Below, in pieces: positions 60,182-64,000 of a stretch of 64,000 bases of DNA. Within the stretch, counting starts at the first letter, position 1; every line of letters begins with the position of its first letter. The notes beneath the pieces were generated by a model. The model saw only the letters and a list, made by a program, of their open reading frames with translations. It was not told the DNA's origin and searched no databases. The stretch comes from Candidatus Poribacteria bacterium. Its GTDB lineage: Bacteria; Poribacteria; WGA-4E; WGA-3G. The position numbers and the translations under genes are program-made. The stretch is from the NCBI GenBank assembly GCA_022819945.1, contig JAJEGI010000021.1, positions 1-64,000 of the forward strand, written 5' to 3'.

Positions 60182-60511
60182 TTAGTATCTCGGTAGGGTT
60201 GGATCAATTTCGGCTGCCCATTGGTCAATACCGCCGATGAGGTTCTTTGCGGCTGTAAACTCGTTTTGTTGTAGATAGGCGACGGCATAGAGACTACGCT
60301 GGCCATGATGGCAGTAGACAACAATTTCTTGGTCTGACGGGAGGCTATCTACGTGGTGAGGTAGTGTGTTGAGGGGTATTAATCGCGCACCGTTGATATG
60401 CACGATGTCGTATTCGCTCGGTTCTCGAACATCCAATAACAGGACAGATTCATTATCGTCGAGTTTCTGTTTCAATTCTTCTGGGGAAATTTCAGGGAGC
60501 ATACTTTGCAT
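60182..60511 (-). CDS. Single-domain rhodanese
   Basis: A 109-residue rhodanese: EELKQKLDDNESVLLLDVRE, PSEYDIVHINGARLIPLN, then the active-site loop VYCHHGQRSLYAVAYL with its cysteine. It transfers sulfane sulfur and here probably supports iron-sulfur assembly, since DUF971, DUF59, Rieske and suf genes lie upstream on the same strand. The gap to the DUF971 gene is three bases. Confidence 0.93.
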   Translation of the reverse strand: MQSMLPEISPEELKQKLDDNESVLLLDVREPSEYDIVHINGARLIPLNTLPHHVDSLPSDQEIVVYCHHGQRSLYAVAYLQQNEFTAAKNLIGGIDQWAAEIDPTLPRY

Positions 60512-60514
60512 AAC

Positions 60515-60901
60515 TCAGTTCTCTTTCTCAGATGCGGTAGGTGAATTTTCAGAAAGGGGCGCGCATTCTGGACACGGGCATGTTTCACGTAGCACTTCAA
60601 ACGGGTAGATGCCAGTGTTGTGTCCATCGTTCCAACTGAACTGGAGCGCGTAGCGGCCGACTAACTGGACATCAAGCGGTTGAATATCGTCTAAGACCTC
60701 GATTAATGTCACATCTCCATCGCCTTGTGGTGAAAAGAGAGAGTGGATATCTCTCCCTTTGTGCCGGATGATGGAACATTCAGCACACGGACACATCTGC
60801 CGGAGATAGGTGTATGGATACCAACTGACATGTCCATCTTTCCACTCTATCTGAAAGGTTTTGTCGTGTTTTTTGAGAAGTTTCGGAATTTTTTTTACCA
60901 T
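60515..60901 (-). CDS. DUF971 family protein
   Basis: A 128-residue DUF971/gamma-butyrobetaine-hydroxylase-N-like domain: FQIEWKDGHVSWYPYTYLRQ, MCPCAEC, VGRYALQFSWNDGHNTGIYP and LRETCPCPEC. The paired CPCxxC motifs suit metal binding. This domain is often linked to iron-sulfur carrier proteins. The ATG overlaps the 3' end of a MazE-like remnant; the rhodanese gene follows after three bases. A short acidic tail ends the protein. Confidence 0.88.
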   Translation of the reverse strand: MVKKIPKLLKKHDKTFQIEWKDGHVSWYPYTYLRQMCPCAECSIIRHKGRDIHSLFSPQGDGDVTLIEVLDDIQPLDVQLVGRYALQFSWNDGHNTGIYPFEVLRETCPCPECAPLSENSPTASEKEN

Positions 60902-60980
60902 CCTCTGGAATTTGCACCAATAGATCTTCTAAAGTATAGTTGGGACGTTTTACGGAATTGCTCCCTTTTTCACTGCACAT
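60900..60980 (-). pseudogene. MazE-like antitoxin C-terminal remnant
   Basis: ATG 60980 opens MCSEKGSNSVKRPNYTLEDL, then LVQIPEDG. The RPNYTLEDLLVQIPED segment resembles the C-terminal tail of MazE/PemI-type antitoxins (YTLEELLAQ). No DNA-binding N-terminus, ribosome binding site or toxin gene is present, and after this the DUF971 gene starts in another frame. Confidence 0.4.
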
Positions 60981-61176
60981 TGGCTCAAACTCACCTACTC
61001 CTTTCTCTGCGTGGAACTCATCTGTCCGTTCTCAATGAACTGATCGGAGATAACAGAAATACGCTATCAAGATTGAGGATTCAGTGGAAGAGAACGTTTT
61101 TTCTGACATGATATTTCCTCTTACATGCGCGGTTAGAAAGCACACTTATTGCATTGGAAATTGCCTGATGAACTTT

Positions 61177-61479
61177 TTAAAAGAAGCCGAGTTCATCCTT
61201 TGCGTCGTCGCTCATCATTTCCATGGTCCAGGGTGGGTTCCAAACGACATTAATATTGACTTCGTCAATCCCGTCTAATTGCTGTGTGACGTGCTGTGTA
61301 CCGTTGATAATCTGGCCACCCGCGGGACATCCCATGCTCGTTAGAGTCATTGTAATATCAACAGTGGTGTCGTTGACATCAACGCCATAGATAAGTCCCA
61401 TATCGACGATGTTGATACCGATTTCGGGGTCGATAATGTTTTCTTTAATCGTTTCTAATACAGTATCTTCGGATACCAT
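61177..61479 (-). CDS. sufT: DUF59/MIP18-family iron-sulfur assembly factor
   Basis: A 100-residue DUF59 protein: VLETIKENIIDPEIGINIVD, MGLIYGVDV, TMTLTSMGCPAGGQI (cysteine in the usual CP position) and VNINVVWNPPWTMEMMSDDA. The family supports maturation of Fe-S proteins. It lies 31 bases downstream of the Rieske gene and upstream of DUF971, all on the minus strand. The gap 60981-61176 holds nothing convincing. Confidence 0.92.
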   Translation of the reverse strand: MVSEDTVLETIKENIIDPEIGINIVDMGLIYGVDVNDTTVDITMTLTSMGCPAGGQIINGTQHVTQQLDGIDEVNINVVWNPPWTMEMMSDDAKDELGFF

Positions 61480-61510
61480 TAGGTTGTCCTCCTATAACGA
61501 ATCAAATTAA

Positions 61511-61822
61511 TCAATCAACACTGACAAGGATGTCGTCATCCTCAATTTTGATGGCGTAACATTCGATGGGTTCAACGGCAGGCATACAGAGCGGTTCTCC
61601 GGTTTTCACACAAAAGCGTGCACCGTGCCGTGGGCATTCTATCTCGTCGCCGTTGAGAAAACCTTCAGCCAAGGGACCGCCATCGTGCGTGCAAACGTCC
61701 TCCATCGCGTAAAACTCGCCTTCCACGTTAAAGAGTAGCACGGGGACGAAATCTACTTCAACCAATTTTTTTGTGCCGGGTGTTACTTCACTCACTTTTG
61801 CAACTTTATAGAATTCTGGCAT
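61511..61822 (-). CDS. Rieske [2Fe-2S] ferredoxin-like protein
   Basis: A 103-residue Rieske protein with ligands CTHDGGPLAEG (CxH) and ECPRHGARFCV (CxxH). Such small Rieske proteins donate electrons to oxygenases or serve assembly. It stands with sufU/sufS-type genes upstream and a DUF59 gene downstream, 31 bases away. A toxin-antitoxin pair separates it from sufU. Confidence 0.92.
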   Translation of the reverse strand: MPEFYKVAKVSEVTPGTKKLVEVDFVPVLLFNVEGEFYAMEDVCTHDGGPLAEGFLNGDEIECPRHGARFCVKTGEPLCMPAVEPIECYAIKIEDDDILVSVD

Positions 61823-61926
61823 ATTCTCGTTCTTTTCCTCTCATTCACTTAAAACTATAGGTGCCGCACGTGTTAAGAGAGGCATGTTTTAACGCATCGC
61901 GTAAGCCCTGGTATGTGGACCTATAG

Positions 61927-62217
61927 TTAAAAAAACACTGTTTCGGGCGTTCTTTCCTCACAGAAACAATATTGGCATTCCTTGATGGATTGGCATTCCT
62001 CACAGATAACAAAAATTATCCGAAAATTTCTATCTATCCGAGAACTACGGCAACCTCGTAGACCTAATCCACCAGATACTCGTCCGAGTCGTTCCGTGCG
62101 ATCATAAGGATCTATAAGTATTTGTTCAATTTTTCGCTGGATACGATGCCGCAAACTTGAGTAACGGGCGAGATTGCGGACGAATTTATCTTCATAAAAC
62201 GCTTGGTAATCATTCAT
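61927..62217 (-). CDS. RelE/ParE-superfamily toxin
   Basis: A 96-residue protein with the RelE-like core: FVRNLARYSSLRHRIQRKIE, GLRGCRSSRIDRNFRIIFVI and CEECQSIKECQYCFCEE. The basic residues in strands 3-4 fit the mRNA-cleaving toxin fold. It overlaps the antitoxin gene by 8 bases. A decayed copy of the same core lies at 62461-62560. As usual for such pairs, it was probably inserted into the iron-sulfur locus. Confidence 0.8.
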   Translation of the reverse strand: MNDYQAFYEDKFVRNLARYSSLRHRIQRKIEQILIDPYDRTERLGRVSGGLGLRGCRSSRIDRNFRIIFVICEECQSIKECQYCFCEERTPETVFF

Positions 62218-62443
62218 TCCAAATTTCTTCGTGAGTATAAAACTTCAACTTCCCGCTTTTTTTACGCTCAAGGATATCTTCCATATCCTCATAAAGCGGA
62301 GATTCCTTATCAAGATGAAAAATTCCGAGTTCTTGTGCCGCAAACCCTATCAATTCTTCACGAACGACCTTACGAATAAGACTTTCTAATTGTTGAACAC
62401 TCAGTGTAACTTTAGTTTCTTGCGTTGTTACATTGTCGTTCAT
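62210..62443 (-). CDS. Antitoxin of the RelE-type pair
   Basis: AGGAGG lies eight bases before the ATG. The 77-residue acidic protein (TKVTLSVQQLESLIRKVVRE, LGIFHLDKESPLYEDMEDIL, GKLKFYTHEEIWNE) is placed first with an 8-base overlap, the normal antitoxin order. No DNA-binding family is recognised with certainty, so regulation by autorepression is only expected. Confidence 0.72.
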   Translation of the reverse strand: MNDNVTTQETKVTLSVQQLESLIRKVVREELIGFAAQELGIFHLDKESPLYEDMEDILERKKSGKLKFYTHEEIWNE

Positions 62444-62460
62444 TTTTCCAACCTCCTTCT

Positions 62461-62560
62461 TTAAACCGGTGTTCCTCGCATATAATAAAAAACTATCTGA
62501 AAATTTCTACGTCCTAGAGGATTATTACAACTCTTAGGTCTAATCCACTACTATTAAATC
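62461..62560 (-). pseudogene. RelE-type toxin remnant
   Basis: Nucleotides 62484-62556 align with the toxin core at 62005-62075 (both have GAAAATTTCTA and CTAATCCAC). A minus-strand frame reads CNNPLGRRNFQIVFYYMRG, like CRSSRIDRNFRIIFVI in the intact toxin, and ends at TAA 62461. One frameshift separates it from the upstream GLDLR part. The rest of the gene is gone. Confidence 0.65.
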
Positions 62561-62826
62561 AGAGACAGTATGTCCGCTATCAGTGGTGGAGTTACTAATA
62601 TACGTCTGGGTGTGCTATGTATCTTCCATGGGCGTACCACACTTGCAATGTAAGCATGATAGTCGTAATAATCAAGGCTTGCACAGCGTTGCCACGGAGT
62701 CCCTGTTTCCTTACAAATACCATTGTTCCATTTTTGGTTTTCTTGGTTTCCGCGTGCAGCAAAACCGACGAATATCACTAACCACACGAAAAGACACAAG
62801 AAAATAATGAAAATCACTGATAACAT
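62554..62826 (-). CDS. Possible small membrane protein
   Basis: ATG 62826 encodes MLSVIFIIFLCLFVWLVIFV (a membrane helix), then QKWNNGICKETGTPWQRCAS, a pattern seen in small phage-like or mobile-element proteins. No ribosome binding site is visible. The C-terminal third may be noise running into the toxin remnant. Confidence 0.35.
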   Translation of the reverse strand: MLSVIFIIFLCLFVWLVIFVGFAARGNQENQKWNNGICKETGTPWQRCASLDYYDYHAYIASVVRPWKIHSTPRRILVTPPLIADILSLI

Positions 62827-62863
62827 GAACTACTTTTAGAATCAATTCGTGTGAAAAACATCC

Positions 62864-63250
62864 TTATTCCTCTTCACCAGGCCAGCAGTTGATGCCATAA
62901 GCACCCGCTTTGAGGACCTTGAGACCCAATAACGCACACTTGATGCGAACGGGTCCCAAAGGGATACCGACCATATCCAAAATGTCGTCTTTTGAGAGCT
63001 GCTTGACTTCCTCAAGGCTTTTGCCTTCAATCTTCTCAGTTAACATAGAGGCAGCCGCTAGACTAATCGTACAACCGTGACCACAAAAACGGACCTCTTT
63101 AATCTTGTCGTCTTCAACGAGTAAATCCATACGAATCTGATCTCCACAAAGCGGATTGTCTTCCTCGTGCGAGATATCAGGGTTCGGCAACGTCCCGTAG
63201 TTGCTCGGATTTTCGTAATGGTCAAGCAGTTCTTCCTGATATATGTTCAT
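62864..63250 (-). CDS. sufU: Fe-S cluster assembly scaffold SufU (IscU/NifU-like)
   Basis: A 128-residue IscU-type scaffold: LLDHYENPSNYGTLPNPDI, then cysteines in NPLCGDQI, FCGHGCTIS and RIKCALLGLKVL, and the aspartate-rich core. It receives sulfur from SufS and builds the nascent cluster. Its ATG overlaps the sufS stop by four bases (ATGA), giving tight coupling. No SufB/SufC/SufD genes are in the window. Confidence 0.93.
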   Translation of the reverse strand: MNIYQEELLDHYENPSNYGTLPNPDISHEEDNPLCGDQIRMDLLVEDDKIKEVRFCGHGCTISLAAASMLTEKIEGKSLEEVKQLSKDDILDMVGIPLGPVRIKCALLGLKVLKAGAYGINCWPGEEE

Positions 63251-64000
63251 TGTTTTCTCCGGGTCATGAGTTTTTGCGTTCTACAGAGTCCATCATATAA
63301 CCTGTCTACATCTTCGATTGTGTTGTAAAGATAAAAGCTGGCACGGGCGGTGGCGATAACATCCAATCGCTTCATGAGGGGTTGTGCACAGTGATGTCCT
63401 GCGCGGATCGCAACGCCGTGCGTATCTAAAACACCAGCCACGTCATGTGGGTGGATGCCTTCCATATTGAATGAGATAACACCCATTTTTTGATGCGGTG
63501 CGGACGGTCCATAGAGGGTGATACCTTCGATTTCTTTTAAGCGTTGATGTGCGTATTTTAGGAGTTCTTGTTCATGGACATGAATTGCTGCTAAGTTTGC
63601 TTGTGTAATATAGTCCGCGGCGTGCCCAAGTCCGATCGCTTCAGCGATGCTTGGGGTCCCCGCCTCGAATTTTGCTGGAAGTTCCGCGTAACTGGACACA
63701 TCCCTTTCGACGCTCCGAATCATCGAACCACCGCCGAGGAACGGTGGCATCTCTTCAAGGAGTTCTAACTTACCGTATAACACCCCGATACCGGTCGGGC
63801 CGCACATTTTATGCCCTGAAAATGCGAGAAAATCGCAGTCAAGTTGTTGAACGTCAACATGAAAATGAGGTGTCGATTGCGCTGCATCAACGACGACCTT
63901 TGCGCCGACAGCGTGCGCAGCCTCAGTGACGGACTGAATTGGATTGATCGTTCCGAGTACATTAGAAACGTGTCCGATAGCGACAAGTTTCGTTTTTTCC
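63247..64000 (-). CDS. sufS: Cysteine desulfurase SufS, C-terminal part (runs off right edge)
   Basis: The reading frame continues through the window edge: upstream of ATG 63807 it reads VDAAQSTPHF, then LDCDFLAFSGHKMCGPTGIG, so 63807 is not the real start. The PLP lysine is in SGHKMCGPTG, and the sulfur-accepting cysteine in RAGHHCAQPLMKRL. It removes sulfur from cysteine for cluster assembly. It is followed by sufU with a four-base overlap. Confidence 0.93.
   Translation of the reverse strand, partial: EKTKLVAIGHVSNVLGTINPIQSVTEAAHAVGAKVVVDAAQSTPHFHVDVQQLDCDFLAFSGHKMCGPTGIGVLYGKLELLEEMPPFLGGGSMIRSVERDVSSYAELPAKFEAGTPSIAEAIGLGHAADYITQANLAAIHVHEQELLKYAHQRLKEIEGITLYGPSAPHQKMGVISFNMEGIHPHDVAGVLDTHGVAIRAGHHCAQPLMKRLDVIATARASFYLYNTIEDVDRLYDGLCRTQKLMTRRKQ

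Noticed and set aside
1..64000. CRISPR arrays, tRNA or rRNA genes, complete insertion sequences or prophage
   Set aside because: No repeat-spacer pattern, cloverleaf-like conserved TTCGAAT-type segment, rRNA signature or transposase gene was seen; repeats found are short palindromes and ladders.

Overview
The window looks like a chromosomal segment of an uncultured diderm bacterium. Coding density is high, about four fifths of the genes lie on the minus strand, and base composition is close to balanced. A TonB-dependent receptor, a sigma-E/anti-sigma/HtrA-type cluster, lipoprotein signal peptides (SodC, two cyclophilins, a SUMF1 protein) and periplasmic-type beta-propellers indicate a Gram-negative envelope. 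The gene mix is unusual: four Gfo/Idh/MocA proteins, two phytanoyl-CoA dioxygenase-like (PhyH) proteins, an enolase-superfamily dehydratase, a Cys-type sulfatase, SUMF1 proteins, CRTAC1, LamG, WD40 and TPR-multihaem proteins. I associate that mix with Candidatus Poribacteria and neighbouring sponge/marine lineages. This is inference from family content; no marker gene was searched.

Layout. 0-4 kb: 5' end of argD, then an enolase-superfamily sugar-acid dehydratase, a PhyH dioxygenase and a Gfo/Idh/MocA enzyme, probably sugar catabolism. 4-10.3 kb: a truncated Rpn nuclease remnant, SodC, and secreted propeller, CRTAC1 and LamG-like proteins around another Gfo enzyme. 10.3-13.8 kb: an AddA-like helicase-nuclease. 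13.8-20.3 kb: an orphan sugar-type ABC ATPase, a SUMF1 lipoprotein coupled to selA, and a membrane multihaem cytochrome with TPRs. 20.6-23.5 kb: a sigma factor fused to a membrane-anchored envelope domain, next to a free exported paralogue of that domain. 23.7-27.5 kb: SDR and FAH enzymes, a single-chain MNT-HEPN protein on the opposite strand, and an ABC ATPase. 27.7-32.3 kb: sulfatase, methyltransferase and phosphoesterase in a tight run, and a ComM-like AAA ATPase. 32.4-37.7 kb: an odd potassium-channel-like protein, a possible ADP-ribosyltransferase fold with HEAT-like repeats, a DUF1844 protein, a lectin-like protein, two overlapping cyclophilin lipoproteins and a LamG protein. 38.0-39.9 kb: a small sigma-like operon without a sigma region 4. 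40.4-44.8 kb (plus strand): a SUMF1-sialidase fusion, PhyH, and a phospholipase-D protein. 44.8-50.2 kb: sigma-E type factor, zinc anti-sigma, an HtrA lacking its catalytic histidine, and a TonB receptor. 50.3-55.5 kb: sugar kinase, Gfo enzyme, epimerase, 15-repeat WD40 protein. 56-59.3 kb: alpha/beta hydrolase, a sugar-transferase N-terminal half without its catalytic half, and a GH109-like Gfo protein. 59.5-64 kb: an iron-sulfur assembly locus (sufS, sufU, Rieske, DUF59, DUF971, rhodanese) mixed with a toxin-antitoxin pair and remnants of Uma2, RelE-type and MazE-like genes.

Three themes stand out. First, envelope signalling: three sigma-70-type genes, each with membrane-associated partners of different design. 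Second, three exported proteins end in a shared short C-terminal motif, T[TA][TV]W[GA]xLK. Third, intergenic DNA is seeded with several small repeat families (palindromes next to GTAAGTCCTA, heptad ladders of the ACTGATA/ACTGACA type, longer dispersed repeats), and some coincide with gene truncations. No tRNA, rRNA, CRISPR array, complete insertion sequence or prophage was recognised.
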